A stretch of DNA of 64,000 bases from Pseudoalteromonas rubra (GTDB lineage: Bacteria; Pseudomonadota; Gammaproteobacteria; Enterobacterales; Alteromonadaceae). The notes under the pieces are model-generated. The model was given only the letters and a program-made list of their open reading frames with translations. It was not told the origin of the DNA and made no database searches. Below, in pieces: positions 1 through 9,267 of the stretch (the stretch's first letter is position 1; every line of letters starts with the position of its first letter). Made by a program: the position numbers and the translations under genes. Location: assembly GCF_005887095.1 (NCBI RefSeq), contig NZ_PNCI01000015.1:1-64000 (forward strand), read 5' to 3'.

Positions 1-6
1 AGACAT

Positions 7-129
7 TGATGTCCAATAGCTGCAGAGGTGCTGGGGTTCACCACCAATTCATGTCAGCTACCGACTGTCTGGCGTTGCCCGAAACTGGTGTCCAATGGCT
101 GCGGAGATGCAGGGTTTCACCACAAATTC
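7..129. repeat. Imperfect tandem duplication of the 3' end of the first gene
   Basis: Bases 7-50 and 86-129 match at 37 of 44 positions with a constant offset of 79 bases. On the minus strand the inner copy encodes the last part of the membrane protein at 58-1140 (motif SAAIGHQ). The outer copy lies just downstream of its stop codon and still reads SAAIGHQ in another frame, because 79 is not a multiple of three. It looks like a decayed tandem duplication of the gene tail. The outer copy touches the window edge, so its full extent is unknown. Confidence 0.75.
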
Positions 130-1140
130 GTAACGGGTAGGCTCACCTTCAATCTTAGTGATCTCCAGCAGCTCATAGTCGTTTAACTCGATAATACGGG
201 TGCCTGGTGTTATTTCACATCTTGAGCGACTATCCGATTCATATTCATAGATAAAATATGTCAGCACATTTTGCAGATGGCGTTCATATTTATCGGCATT
301 TTTTTCGAACGCTGACAACTGTATCTGAAGTTCTTGTAGCTCAGCCTGTTTTTCTGCGAGTTCGGCCTGGGCTACGTCATCCACTGCAGAGCCTGCTACG
401 GCATCAATCGTGGTTCGTTCAGCCCCGTTCTCGGAGCCTTCTTGCATGGCAATGTTGACCTGAATTGACTGGCCAGTAAAGCCTTCAACAATATGCCGTA
501 AAAAGCTGTTCACACCACGTGACATGCCGGTAGAGGAAATAAAAACGGCCATCTGGTAGAGCAAAAACAGTCCGAAGAAAAAGCGCACCAGTCCGGTGGT
601 AACCGGGTATTGGTAGTCGGGGCTGTGCCACCACTTATGCAAACCAAAGGGTCTTAACAACATGAGCACAAACAAATAAATTGGCTGAATGAGCTGTAAC
701 AGGATCAGCAGCAGGATGCTGGTAGTGACAAACCAGGTTGGTACCGACAGCAACATGCTAAAATTATGCGAATAGGGCAGGTGATCGGCATTTACCCCGG
801 TAATGTCATTGACCATACCAGCTGCCTGGGCCAGCGCATAGTTGGCAATAAACGCGTAGAACAATAAGATCACGGCTTTGCCAGGCAGGCTTTCCCAAAG
901 ATGAATAAACCTGGGCCAGAATTCTTTGGTCATGGCGATTAATGCTAATATAGAAGCGGCCATGTACAGTGAGTTGTCTTCAGGCAGTTCGTTGAAAATT
1001 GCAATCAGGCACAGCGTAGTTGCTGAAAAGTAGCAGCGTTGCGCTACATTAAGTGCGTGCCAGAATACTAACCATCTTTTTTGGATTTTGATAAGCGGAC
1101 TTAATGCGGGTTGTAGCGCGTTTGGGAGAGCCAGTTTCAT
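58..1140 (-). CDS. Unrecognised polytopic membrane protein with C-terminal coiled coil
   Basis: I do not recognise this 360-residue protein. It has hydrophobic segments at about residues 36-50, 57-72, 88-108, 127-162 (long enough for two passes) and 183-202. These are followed by an acidic stretch, a heptad-like Glu/Gln/Leu-rich coiled coil at about 255-292, and a short beta-rich tail with two cysteines (308 and 344). The tail suggests a soluble C-terminal domain, possibly assembled through the coiled coil. The ATG is preceded by a GGAACA ribosome site at normal spacing. It follows uvrA on the same strand, separated by a GC-rich hairpin, so it may be a separate unit. The 3' end is partly duplicated downstream. 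No function is assigned. Confidence 0.7.
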   Translation of the reverse strand: MKLALPNALQPALSPLIKIQKRWLVFWHALNVAQRCYFSATTLCLIAIFNELPEDNSLYMAASILALIAMTKEFWPRFIHLWESLPGKAVILLFYAFIANYALAQAAGMVNDITGVNADHLPYSHNFSMLLSVPTWFVTTSILLLILLQLIQPIYLFVLMLLRPFGLHKWWHSPDYQYPVTTGLVRFFFGLFLLYQMAVFISSTGMSRGVNSFLRHIVEGFTGQSIQVNIAMQEGSENGAERTTIDAVAGSAVDDVAQAELAEKQAELQELQIQLSAFEKNADKYERHLQNVLTYFIYEYESDSRSRCEITPGTRIIELNDYELLEITKIEGEPTRYEFVVKPCISAAIGHQFRATPDSR

Positions 1141-1175
1141 TATTATTGTTCCAATCCCTGACGAGTAAACAGAAT

Positions 1176-1192
1176 GGGGGAGCAGCTCCCCC
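1176..1192 (-). terminator. GC-rich hairpin between uvrA and the membrane protein gene
   Basis: GGGGGAGC and its exact complement GCTCCCCC are separated by one base, which can fold as a strong six-pair stem with a five-base loop just after the uvrA stop. The following minus-strand bases (ATTCTGTTT) make only a weak U tract. It may be an attenuating or rho-independent terminator of uvrA. Confidence 0.5.
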
Positions 1193-1204
1193 TTGCTCAG
1201 TCCG

Positions 1205-4024
1205 TTATAACATAGGCTTAAGGTATCGACCAGTGTGAGAGGCAGAGCACTGCGCTACGTCTTCCGGCGTTCCGGCAGTCAGGATTTGACCACCGCCAGC
1301 GCCACCTTCGGGGCCCAGATCGACGATCCAGTCCGCGGTCTTAATGACATCCAGGTTATGCTCAATGACCACCACAGTATTACCATGATCACGCAGACGG
1401 TGCAGCACCACAAGCAGTTGTTGAATATCATGGAAGTGTAGGCCTGTGGTGGGCTCATCCAGAATATACAGGGTTTTACCTGTGTCTCGCTTAGATAACT
1501 CACGGGCCAATTTAACCCGCTGCGCTTCACCTCCAGACAAGGTGGTTGCAGCCTGCCCGAGTCGAATATACGACAGGCCCACGTCCATCAGGGTCTGCAG
1601 TTTGCGTTTAATGGCCGGGATCTTATCAAAAAACTCGCGGGCATCTTCTACGGTCATTTCCAATACTTCATGAATATTTTTGCCTTTGTACAGGACTTCT
1701 AACGTTTCACGGTTGTACCGTTTTCCAGTACAGACGTCACAAGGAACATACACGTCGGGCAGGAAGTGCATTTCAACCTTGATCACACCATCGCCCTGAC
1801 AGGCTTCACAACGGCCACCTTTCACGTTAAAGCTGAAACGACCAACTTTGTAGCCCCTGGAACGTGCTTCCTGCGTACCAGCGAATAACTCTCGGATCGC
1901 GGTAAAGATCCCGGTATAGGTTGCCGGGTTTGAACGTGGGGTCCTTCCTATTGGGCTTTGATCTATGTCGATCACTTTGTCAAAGTGTTCCAGGCCCTCA
2001 ATCGACTGATAAGGTGATGGTTCAGCGACCGTGGCACCATTCAGCTCTCTGTGGGCTAGCTTGAACAATGTGTCGTTGATGAGTGTGGATTTGCCTGATC
2101 CTGATACACCTGTGACACACGTCATCAGGCCAAACGGGATTTTCAGGTTGACGTCCTTAAGGTTATTCCCACTTGCGCCATTGAGTGTCAGCCATTGGTC
2201 GCCGGGCTGGTGGCGTTGTGCAGGGACGGCAATGGCTTGCTTGCCACTGAGGTATTGGCCTGTCAGCGACTCAGAGTTGGCCATAATGTCCTCGCGACTA
2301 CCTTCCGCAACCACATAGCCACCATGGACACCAGCTCCCGGGCCGATATCGATAATATGATCCGCAGAGCGGATGGCGTCTTCATCATGTTCAACAACAA
2401 TTACGGTGTTACCCAGATCGCGCAGATGCGTCAGTGTGCTGAGCAGGCGATCATTGTCTCTTTGGTGCAGACCGATAGATGGCTCGTCCAGCACGTACAT
2501 GACCCCAACCAGACCGGCACCAATCTGGCTGGCTAATCGGATCCTTTGCGCTTCACCACCGGAAAGGGTATCGGCACTGCGCTCCAGTGACAAATAGTTC
2601 AGGCCGACATTGATTAAAAAGGACAGGCGATCACGGATCTCTTTAAGCACCTTTTCTGCGATCTTGGCCTTCTGGCCACTGAGCGTTAAATCACCAAAAA
2701 AGTCACACGCTTCACCAATGCTCATAGTGGTAACTGCTGGCAAATTAGTGGCACCAATGAATACGTGGCGCGCTTCTTCTCTCAACCTGGAACCATCACA
2801 TTTTGGACATGCCTGGCTGGTCTGATATTTAGCCAGTTCTTCGCGGACTGAAGCCGATTCGGTTTCCCGGTAGCGGCGATTCATATTGTTCAACACGCCC
2901 TCGAACTCATGATTCCGGGTGATCAAATCACCTCTGTCGTTACGATAATTGAAGGCAATTTTGGTTCGTCCTGAGCCTTCAAGTACCACTTTTTGCGCGT
3001 CTTGTGGTAAATCCTGAAACGGCACTTCCAGGTCAAAGTCATAATGTTCGGCCACTGAACTGAGCATCTGGTAATAGTAGAAACTCCGTTTATCCCATCC
3101 CTTAATGGCCCCGCCGGACAGGCTGAGCTCTGGATTTTGTACAACCCTGCTGGGGTCAAAAAACTGTCTTACGCCAAGGCCGTCACAGCTCTGACATGCC
3201 CCGGCCGGGTTGTTGAACGAGAACAGCCGAGGCTCAAGCTCGGTCATGGCATAGCCACACGTTGGGCAGGCAAAATTGGCTGAAAATATCAGCTCTTCCT
3301 CGAGACTGTCATCCATCGCGGCCACCACAGCGATGCCATCGGCCAGTTCCAGCGCGGTTTCAAAAGATTCCGCGAGCCTTTGCTCCAGGCCTTCCTTTAC
3401 CTTAAACCGGTCAACCACCACTTCAATGGTATGCTTTTTATGTAATTCTAGCGTTGGTGGATCGGATAAGTCGCACACCTCACCATCAATACGAGCGCGG
3501 ATAAAGCCCTGGCTGGCAAGTTGCTCCAGGAGCTTAACGTGCTCCCCTTTGCGGTTTTTCACCACTGGGGCAAGCAGCATCAGCTTGCTGCCTTCGGGGT
3601 GGGCCAGCACCGTATCCACCATCTGGCTGATGGTTTGGGCTTTGAGGGGCAGATCATGCGTCGGGCATCGTGGCTCACCAACACGGGCAAACAATAAGCG
3701 CAAATAATCATAAATTTCAGTGATGGTCCCGACCGTTGAGCGCGGATTATGAGAAGTCGACTTCTGTTCAATGGAAATCGCTGGCGAGAGTCCTTCGATG
3801 TGATCAACGTCAGGTTTTTCCATCAACGACAGGAACTGTCTGGCATACGCCGAGAGCGATTCGACATAACGGCGCTGTCCTTCTGCGTATAAGGTGTCGA
3901 ATGCCAGCGATGATTTACCCGACCCAGAAAGACCGGTGATCACAATGAGCTTGTCGCGCGGTATTGTCAGAGAGATGTCTTTGAGGTTGTGCGTGCGTGC
4001 GCCTCTAACTTCTATTTTATCCAT
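1205..4024 (-). CDS. uvrA: Excinuclease ABC subunit A
   Basis: UvrA is the damage-sensing ATPase of nucleotide excision repair; it loads UvrB onto lesions. At 939 residues it has the family's normal length. It shows two ABC ATPase modules: Walker A GLSGSGKS at residues 31-38 and a second one, GVSGSGKS, near 640. The signature LSGGEAQR occurs in both halves. Zinc-finger pairs CPTC...CQSC and CEAC...CDVC are intact. The ATG at 4022-4024 has an AAGG ribosome site, and a perfect LexA box lies 15 bases upstream, so SOS induction is expected. It is divergent from the solute-binding protein at 4149. Identification is secure. Confidence 0.99.
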   Translation of the reverse strand: MDKIEVRGARTHNLKDISLTIPRDKLIVITGLSGSGKSSLAFDTLYAEGQRRYVESLSAYARQFLSLMEKPDVDHIEGLSPAISIEQKSTSHNPRSTVGTITEIYDYLRLLFARVGEPRCPTHDLPLKAQTISQMVDTVLAHPEGSKLMLLAPVVKNRKGEHVKLLEQLASQGFIRARIDGEVCDLSDPPTLELHKKHTIEVVVDRFKVKEGLEQRLAESFETALELADGIAVVAAMDDSLEEELIFSANFACPTCGYAMTELEPRLFSFNNPAGACQSCDGLGVRQFFDPSRVVQNPELSLSGGAIKGWDKRSFYYYQMLSSVAEHYDFDLEVPFQDLPQDAQKVVLEGSGRTKIAFNYRNDRGDLITRNHEFEGVLNNMNRRYRETESASVREELAKYQTSQACPKCDGSRLREEARHVFIGATNLPAVTTMSIGEACDFFGDLTLSGQKAKIAEKVLKEIRDRLSFLINVGLNYLSLERSADTLSGGEAQRIRLASQIGAGLVGVMYVLDEPSIGLHQRDNDRLLSTLTHLRDLGNTVIVVEHDEDAIRSADHIIDIGPGAGVHGGYVVAEGSREDIMANSESLTGQYLSGKQAIAVPAQRHQPGDQWLTLNGASGNNLKDVNLKIPFGLMTCVTGVSGSGKSTLINDTLFKLAHRELNGATVAEPSPYQSIEGLEHFDKVIDIDQSPIGRTPRSNPATYTGIFTAIRELFAGTQEARSRGYKVGRFSFNVKGGRCEACQGDGVIKVEMHFLPDVYVPCDVCTGKRYNRETLEVLYKGKNIHEVLEMTVEDAREFFDKIPAIKRKLQTLMDVGLSYIRLGQAATTLSGGEAQRVKLARELSKRDTGKTLYILDEPTTGLHFHDIQQLLVVLHRLRDHGNTVVVIEHNLDVIKTADWIVDLGPEGGAGGGQILTAGTPEDVAQCSASHTGRYLKPML

Positions 4025-4038
4025 GGTGGCCTTATTTG

Positions 4039-4054
4039 CTGTACAAACTTACAG
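4039..4054 (-). promoter_or_regulatory. LexA (SOS) box of uvrA
   Basis: The sequence CTGT-N8-ACAG matches the gammaproteobacterial LexA operator in all fixed positions. It ends 15 bases before the uvrA start codon, where a repressor would block the promoter or early transcription. uvrA is a classical LexA target, so context and motif agree. Confidence 0.85.
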
Positions 4055-4148
4055 TGTTTTTATCAGACTCCAAGGGTACCCTATCCTGTCTGTAAAATTA
4101 AGCTATCTTGACTAAACTTACGAGAAACCTTAAAACCGGGGATCACAT

Positions 4149-4901
4149 TTGTACTGGTTTGCTCTTATATGTACGCTGTTTACACCACTTGCGGCAGGGT
4201 GCGAGCTGGTTGTCCGGTTTGAGAATTATGCTGCGCAATCGCGTTTAGACAGCACACTCAAGTGGCATGGTCTGGATGTGGACTTTGCCAGGGCTCTGCT
4301 GGAAGAGGCTGGTTGTGGCTATCAGTTTATTAATGTGCCCTGGGGACGGGCACTGAAAATGCTGGCGGAAGGCAAGCTTGATATGGTGCTTAGTGTCACC
4401 CGTACACCTGAGCGGGAGCAGTTTGCCTATTTTATTGGCCCGCAAAGAATGGAAACCATTGTGTTTGCCATGAGCCGCTCACGCCCGTTTACAGTAAATA
4501 CACTGAGCGATTTATTTGCTTTACCTGTGCCTGTCGCCATTCAGAAAGGCGCATTTTATGGCCGTGTGTTCAATGAGTTATTGTTGCGAGAGCAGGCTAA
4601 AGTAGAGTCGCAGCGCTTTATTTATGTGGCGGATAACCAGCGTAAGCTGAGTTTGCTAAAACATGGACGAATTGCCGGGTTTTTGGAGGAGAAATTTAAT
4701 GTTTTGTATCAATCGCAACACAACCCTGATTTCGCTCAAATTACTGTGGGCCCGCTGGTGGTGAACCGGGAGCCGGTTTATTACTCTGTGAGTAAGCAGT
4801 CTGTGTCGGCGAAGGAGTTGCAGCAATTGCAGGCTGCGTTTGAGCGACTGCAACACTCAGGCCGTTTAAAGCAGATCCTTGCCAAGTATGGATTAGACTA
4901 A
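4149..4901 (+). CDS. Periplasmic amino-acid-type solute-binding protein (SBP_bac_3-like)
   Basis: This 250-residue protein resembles the stand-alone extracellular solute-binding proteins of family 3 that are abundant in Alteromonadales. The N-terminus is a hydrophobic signal peptide ending near residue 17. Typical features follow: a Gly-Leu-Asp-Val-Asp segment with Phe-Ala-Arg near residues 44-50, and a Met-Val-Leu-Ser-Val-Thr-Arg-Thr-Glu-type segment near 80-90 (here TRTPERE). The start is TTG with GGGGA seven bases upstream; no ATG fits. A Cys directly after AAG could be a weak lipobox, but a soluble mature protein is more likely. No permease genes are adjacent, so the ligand and any transporter partner cannot be named. 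Confidence 0.8.
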   Translation: MYWFALICTLFTPLAAGCELVVRFENYAAQSRLDSTLKWHGLDVDFARALLEEAGCGYQFINVPWGRALKMLAEGKLDMVLSVTRTPEREQFAYFIGPQRMETIVFAMSRSRPFTVNTLSDLFALPVPVAIQKGAFYGRVFNELLLREQAKVESQRFIYVADNQRKLSLLKHGRIAGFLEEKFNVLYQSQHNPDFAQITVGPLVVNREPVYYSVSKQSVSAKELQQLQAAFERLQHSGRLKQILAKYGLD

Positions 4902-4998
4902 ACACCGGTTTTTCTCACTAAAATCCGATCTGGTCGTCAACACTTGATTACTTTTTTGCTAGACTAGCGCCTGTTTTTGTCTTAGCCAAATAAGTGTC

Positions 4999-6366
4999 AT
5001 GTCGAAACAATCACTTAACTCTCTTGAAAAACGTGCTGCTATTTCACTGGCCAGTGTCTTTGCTTTTCGGATGCTCGGGCTGTTTATGCTCATGCCCGTG
5101 TTGGCCATTTACGGTCAGTCACTTACTGACGTGTCGCCATTGTGGATTGGTCTGGCAATCGGTGCTTACGGACTGACACAGGCGTTACTGCAAATTCCCA
5201 TGGGGTGGTTGTCTGATAAATTTGGCCGCAAACCGATTATTGTTGCCGGCTTGATTATGTTTGCTGTTGGCTCTGTGATAGCGGCACTGGCTGACTCAAT
5301 TTACTGGGTGACAGTAGGGCGAGCTCTGCAGGGCATGGGCGCCATAGCAAGTGCTTTGCTGGCGCTGGCTTCTGATCTAAGCCGAGATGAACAGCGGCCC
5401 AAAGTCATGGCCGTTATTGGTATGTGTATCGGGATGAGCTTTGCTGTGGCTATGTTGCTTGGGCCTATGGTTGCAGCTGCATTTGGCATTGCGGGGATTT
5501 TCTGGCTGACTGCGGCATTGGCCGTGCTGGGGATCGGGATAGTCATGTTTATCGTGCCGAGTGCAGTAAATCGGGCGCCCAAAGGAGACACGGTAGCCAG
5601 CATGGCAGACATTCGCCAGTTGGTACGTCATCCGCAGCTGGTAAGACTGGATCTTGGGGTGTTGCTGCTACACTTAACCTTGACGACGTTATTTGTCGCA
5701 CTGCCGGGTCAGCTCATTGCTGATGGCCTGGCTGCACAGGATCATTGGCAACTGTATATCCCCGTTTTATTGCTTGCGTTCGTGTTGATGGCGCCGCTGA
5801 TGATAGTCGCCATTCGTAAGCAAAAAGAGAAACAGGTATTTCTGGCGTCGATAGCCTTGCTGGTACTGAGTACGCTGGCTTTAATCCCAGCGGCAAATTC
5901 ACTGGTAGGGATTGCGATAGCGATGACAGTGTATTTTATTGCGTTTAACTTTCTGGAGGCAACGATGCCTGCTTTGGTTTCACGCATTGCCCCGGCGACC
6001 CAAAAAGGTTCGGCAATGGGGGTGTTTTCCTCGTCACAGTTTTTTGGTGCATTTGCAGGTGGCGTGATGGGGGGTTATCTGGCACAGCAGTTTAATGCTC
6101 AAACTGTGTTTGCTGCGGCTGCTGCAATTGGGGTAATATGGCTATTTATTGCGTGGCGTATGCAAATCCCGGTACGAAGTAAAACACTCAGTTTTGTAAC
6201 TGACGTGGACGAGCCTGAGCGAGCCGATGCTTTGGCCGATCAGCTGGTCGCGTTACCTGGGGTCATCGAAGCGACCGTTGTCAGTGAAGAAAATCGTACC
6301 TACTTGAAAGTAAACGATAAAGAATTTGATTTAAACCAAGCAAAGCAAGCCCTGGGCTTGCGCTAG
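4999..6366 (+). CDS. yajR: YajR-like major facilitator superfamily exporter with C-terminal YAM domain
   Basis: This 455-residue inner-membrane transporter has about 12 hydrophobic helices ending near residue 395. MFS motif A is seen as GWLSDKFGRK at residues 69-78. After the last helix comes a small ferredoxin-like alpha/beta domain (about 405-450), the arrangement of E. coli YajR, which has nearly the same length. The YAM domain makes YajR more likely than other drug-proton antiporters, but the substrate is unknown. The ribosome site before the ATG is weak. ssb starts 27 bases downstream, so the two genes may share a transcript. Confidence 0.85.
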   Translation: MSKQSLNSLEKRAAISLASVFAFRMLGLFMLMPVLAIYGQSLTDVSPLWIGLAIGAYGLTQALLQIPMGWLSDKFGRKPIIVAGLIMFAVGSVIAALADSIYWVTVGRALQGMGAIASALLALASDLSRDEQRPKVMAVIGMCIGMSFAVAMLLGPMVAAAFGIAGIFWLTAALAVLGIGIVMFIVPSAVNRAPKGDTVASMADIRQLVRHPQLVRLDLGVLLLHLTLTTLFVALPGQLIADGLAAQDHWQLYIPVLLLAFVLMAPLMIVAIRKQKEKQVFLASIALLVLSTLALIPAANSLVGIAIAMTVYFIAFNFLEATMPALVSRIAPATQKGSAMGVFSSSQFFGAFAGGVMGGYLAQQFNAQTVFAAAAAIGVIWLFIAWRMQIPVRSKTLSFVTDVDEPERADALADQLVALPGVIEATVVSEENRTYLKVNDKEFDLNQAKQALGLR

Positions 6367-6393
6367 CTTGCAATAGTGTGAGGAGAGGGTGCC

Positions 6394-7089
6394 ATGGCAC
6401 GCGGTGTAAACAAAGTTATTTTGGTTGGTAATTTAGGCCAAGATCCTGAAGTACGTTATATGCCTAACGGAAACGGCGTAGCGAACATCAGTATTGCAAC
6501 GACCGACAGTTGGAAAGATAAAAACACAGGTCAGATGCAAGAGCGCACTGAATGGCACCGTGTAGTGCTATTCGGTAAGCTGGCAGAAGTAGCGGGCGAA
6601 TATTTGCGCAAGGGTTCACAAGTCTATATCGAAGGTCGTCTGCAGACTCGTAAGTGGACAGATCAAGGTGGACAGGAACGCTATACCACTGAGATCGTTG
6701 TAGACATGGGTGGCCAGATGCAAATGTTGGGCGGCCGTGGTGAACAAGGTGGCGGTCAGTACCAGGGCGGTCAGCAGGGTGGTCAAAACTATGGCCAGTC
6801 TAACCAGTCTAACTATGGTAACCAGGGTGGCCAGTCTCAGTATGGACAACAGCAGCAGGGCGGTTTTGCACCTCAGCAAGCGCAACAGCCTCAGCAGAAC
6901 CAACAACAAGGCGGTGGCTTTGGTGGGGGTCAGTCTATGGGTCAGCAACCACAGCATAACGCGCCTGCACAAGGTGGCTTTGCACCTCAGCAAGGCAATG
7001 CAGGTGGTAACACCGGTGGCAATGCAAGTGGCAGCGCCAGCAACCCAATGGAACCGCCTATCGACTTTGATGACGATATTCCGTTCTAA
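6394..7089 (+). CDS. ssb: Single-stranded DNA-binding protein
   Basis: SSB coats single-stranded DNA in replication, repair and recombination and recruits partner enzymes through its acidic tip. The first 110 residues form the OB fold, opening with [14 protein letters not shown] and containing the conserved TEWHRVV segment. About 100 residues of Gly/Gln/Asn-rich linker follow, including two copies of a GGFAPQQ motif. The last six residues are DDDIPF, the canonical partner-binding tip. At 231 residues the linker is longer than in E. coli SSB (178), which is common in marine relatives. A GAGGAGAGGG ribosome site precedes the ATG, and a clear terminator follows the gene. Confidence 0.98.
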   Translation: MARGVNKVILVGNLGQDPEVRYMPNGNGVANISIATTDSWKDKNTGQMQERTEWHRVVLFGKLAEVAGEYLRKGSQVYIEGRLQTRKWTDQGGQERYTTEIVVDMGGQMQMLGGRGEQGGGQYQGGQQGGQNYGQSNQSNYGNQGGQSQYGQQQQGGFAPQQAQQPQQNQQQGGGFGGGQSMGQQPQHNAPAQGGFAPQQGNAGGNTGGNASGSASNPMEPPIDFDDDIPF

Positions 7090-7125
7090 TCAAAGACAAA
7101 TATATTAGTGTTGGAAAATACTCTG

Positions 7126-7151
7126 AAAAGCCGCTGTTGAGCGGCTTTTTT
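7126..7151 (+). terminator. Rho-independent terminator of ssb
   Basis: A ten-pair stem AAAAGCCGCT/AGCGGCTTTT with a GTTG loop is followed by a run of T. It lies 37 bases after the ssb stop. The A/T flanks make it usable in both directions, which also suits the convergent serine hydrolase gene. Confidence 0.92.
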
Positions 7152-7269
7152 AGTTTATTGGAAAATGAGCTGTAAGATTAGTACGGATAGGTGTGCACTT
7201 TGATTTGAAGGTGTCTGAAGAACTTCAACAGCCCCAACTTCTCCGTGAAATGCTCAGCCATCGGCGATG

Positions 7270-8508
7270 CTAATTGATAAATGCAGGTAAAATACGCTCA
7301 GCTACGATTTGCTGTGTTGCGTGGTCAACGTGATGCGCCGTTATGGCAATAATTAAGTCTAATTCTTCTATCAAAATGATGTATATTCCTCCCCCACCTT
7401 GGGCAGAGACACTCGCATATTTCTTATCTTTGTACTGAAGATCTGAACTCCACCAGTAATAGCCATATCCCTGATTAGAAACGTCTTTGCCATCACCGAA
7501 AATTTCTTCATCTCCTGTGGTGATAAGTTTACTTGTGGATCTGGTCATAAAATCACGGTTAATTATTTGCTTGTCTTTCCATTTGCCCTTGTTTGCCGCG
7601 AGTATGCCCATTTTGATCATGTCCCTCGATGTTAAACTCGATCTCCATATCGACTCAGGTAAGCCGCTCGGCGCAGTTTTCCAATGAAAATTTGTGATGT
7701 TTAATTGACCCAGTAACTCTGTCTCAATGAATGTTTCAATATTGCCGGGTATCACTGCCTCAAGGACCTGCATAATAAGCTGAGGGCCAATATCGTAATA
7801 AAAACTTTGCGACTCAGGTGTTATGGGGGCACTGTTTTCGAAAAGAAATTGAATTTCTTTTTGCCCTTTGACTAATGGAGGGTTCTCCATCATAGACTTA
7901 CGGGTTGCATCGCTGATCCGAAGACCGGTTGTCATGGTTAAGGCCTGGTGTAAGGTAATCTGCTTTGCGCCATCAACAAACTTAGACGCGTCCAGCTTGT
8001 TCAGAAAGCCTGCCACGGGCTTACCCAAATCATCCATGCTGAGGTAACCCAATTGAATGGCACGACCAAGCAACATGCCTGTATAAGCTTTAGTAACGGA
8101 TGATTGGGGGTGGGATAAATCTACGCGGCCTCTGAGGTAATATGACTCAAACAACAGCTTGCCCTTGTGGTGAATTAAAAGGCTGTCAAAATTACCGTGC
8201 TGTTTTTTGGCAAGCTCATCAGCCAGTGCAAGGATATTGGCTTTTTTACCACCATCAACGCCCAACTCACCAACCGCTAAGCCATCGCTTCTTGGAGCTG
8301 GCTTAACATCAATGAAAGCTTGTGGTAGTACAGAGATATCCCAAAACTCACGATTTATTTCAGGTTGCCTCCAGTGTCGTATTATTGCTTCCTCATCGCT
8401 GGCCGTTGGTGCCATTGTATTTACTGGCGTTAAAGATACTTCATTACCCATGCTGGCAAAGCTACAGACAATAAAAGGCAATAGCAGTTTGTATTTTACG
8501 CGAGCCAT
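7270..8508 (-). CDS. Serine hydrolase, beta-lactamase/penicillin-binding fold
   Basis: This is a class C beta-lactamase-related hydrolase of 412 residues. The serine nucleophile motif SVTK is at residues 137-140. The second motif reads Tyr-Tyr-Asp near 237-239, with Asp where Tyr-x-Asn is usual. A glycine-rich AQGGGG segment near the C-terminus takes the place of the KTG/HxG motif. A signal peptide of about 20 residues makes it periplasmic or secreted. I chose the ATG at 8508 because GGAGA lies five bases upstream and the signal peptide starts there; a longer frame from 8547 would overlap the neighbour. It is the last gene of a unit with the prefix-domain protein and PadR. The substrate could be a peptide, ester or D-amino-acid compound. 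Confidence 0.85.
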   Translation of the reverse strand: MARVKYKLLLPFIVCSFASMGNEVSLTPVNTMAPTASDEEAIIRHWRQPEINREFWDISVLPQAFIDVKPAPRSDGLAVGELGVDGGKKANILALADELAKKQHGNFDSLLIHHKGKLLFESYYLRGRVDLSHPQSSVTKAYTGMLLGRAIQLGYLSMDDLGKPVAGFLNKLDASKFVDGAKQITLHQALTMTTGLRISDATRKSMMENPPLVKGQKEIQFLFENSAPITPESQSFYYDIGPQLIMQVLEAVIPGNIETFIETELLGQLNITNFHWKTAPSGLPESIWRSSLTSRDMIKMGILAANKGKWKDKQIINRDFMTRSTSKLITTGDEEIFGDGKDVSNQGYGYYWWSSDLQYKDKKYASVSAQGGGGIYIILIEELDLIIAITAHHVDHATQQIVAERILPAFIN

Positions 8509-8530
8509 AACGTCTCCATATAGTTCTATT

Positions 8531-9265
8531 TTATTGTTGAAATTCAAAGTGTTCCGTTTTTAACTGCTGTAATTTGCGATGGATAATGTAGCTTACAGGT
8601 GGTAGCTGATATAGCAGGCAAAGAATACCGGTCGCAACAATGGGCCCTATTTGCTTTGCTTCAAAGCTATGATGTTCGATATGCATGATGCTCCATAAGT
8701 AAGGAATGAAAGCAAGTGAATAACCAGATATAGCGAGTTCAAATAGGGAGGCTTGTTGTTGTTTATATAAACAGATCATCATTGCGATACTGAAGAATGA
8801 GATGAGCAAAGACTCGAAATGTATAAACATGCCCCATTCAGCCAGCGCTAAAATGTCCCAGAAATTGTGCCAAAAATGTGCACTAAAGAGCGCCGTATGA
8901 ATTTTTCCCTGTAGCAGTTCATCCCAAAACGTTTCAGAAATAAAGGCAGGGTCGTTCAATATGGACAGCAACACAATTAGACCCGCAGTCACAACGAACA
9001 TGATAAGTGGTAAGTAAAAATTCAATCGCCCCAATACATCTACAGAAGCCAATTTCTTCTGTAGATAAATCATGCTCGTTTCAAGAGTTTGCTGCCAGTA
9101 CCATTGATTAGCATGTTTAATACTTTGTTTCGCTCGTAAGTTAAACTCTTCTTCGAGGTCGCCCAGAATGCTTTCTACCAGTCGATGAGGGAGCAATACA
9201 GAGAGGACTCTATTTGCCAATGCTGGCGGTTTGATATCTGGTTTTTTGTCAGAGTAGAGGCTCAT
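8531..9265 (-). CDS. Permease-prefix-domain-like membrane protein without a permease
   Basis: The N-terminal 80 residues contain LLPHRLVESILGDLEEEF and a Trp-Tyr-Trp-Gln-Gln segment. This is the pattern of the small prefix domain found in front of MacB/FtsX-type ABC permeases whose genes sit next to PadR regulators. About four transmembrane segments follow (near residues 85-105, 125-145, 155-175, 190-215), but no MacB or FtsX permease domain. Total length is 244 residues from the ATG at 9265, chosen because AAGGTG lies seven bases upstream and because it directly follows the PadR stop. Family assignment is by remembered pattern; the function is unknown. The PadR-prefix pairing suggests a regulated envelope function. 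Confidence 0.65.
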   Translation of the reverse strand: MSLYSDKKPDIKPPALANRVLSVLLPHRLVESILGDLEEEFNLRAKQSIKHANQWYWQQTLETSMIYLQKKLASVDVLGRLNFYLPLIMFVVTAGLIVLLSILNDPAFISETFWDELLQGKIHTALFSAHFWHNFWDILALAEWGMFIHFESLLISFFSIAMMICLYKQQQASLFELAISGYSLAFIPYLWSIMHIEHHSFEAKQIGPIVATGILCLLYQLPPVSYIIHRKLQQLKTEHFEFQQ

Positions 9266-9267
9266 TG

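Noticed and set aside
6616..7108. Long open frames overlapping ssb in other frames
   Set aside because: They arise from the repetitive Gly/Gln-rich linker of SSB. They lack ribosome sites and give low-complexity Leu/Thr- or Ser/Val-rich products.
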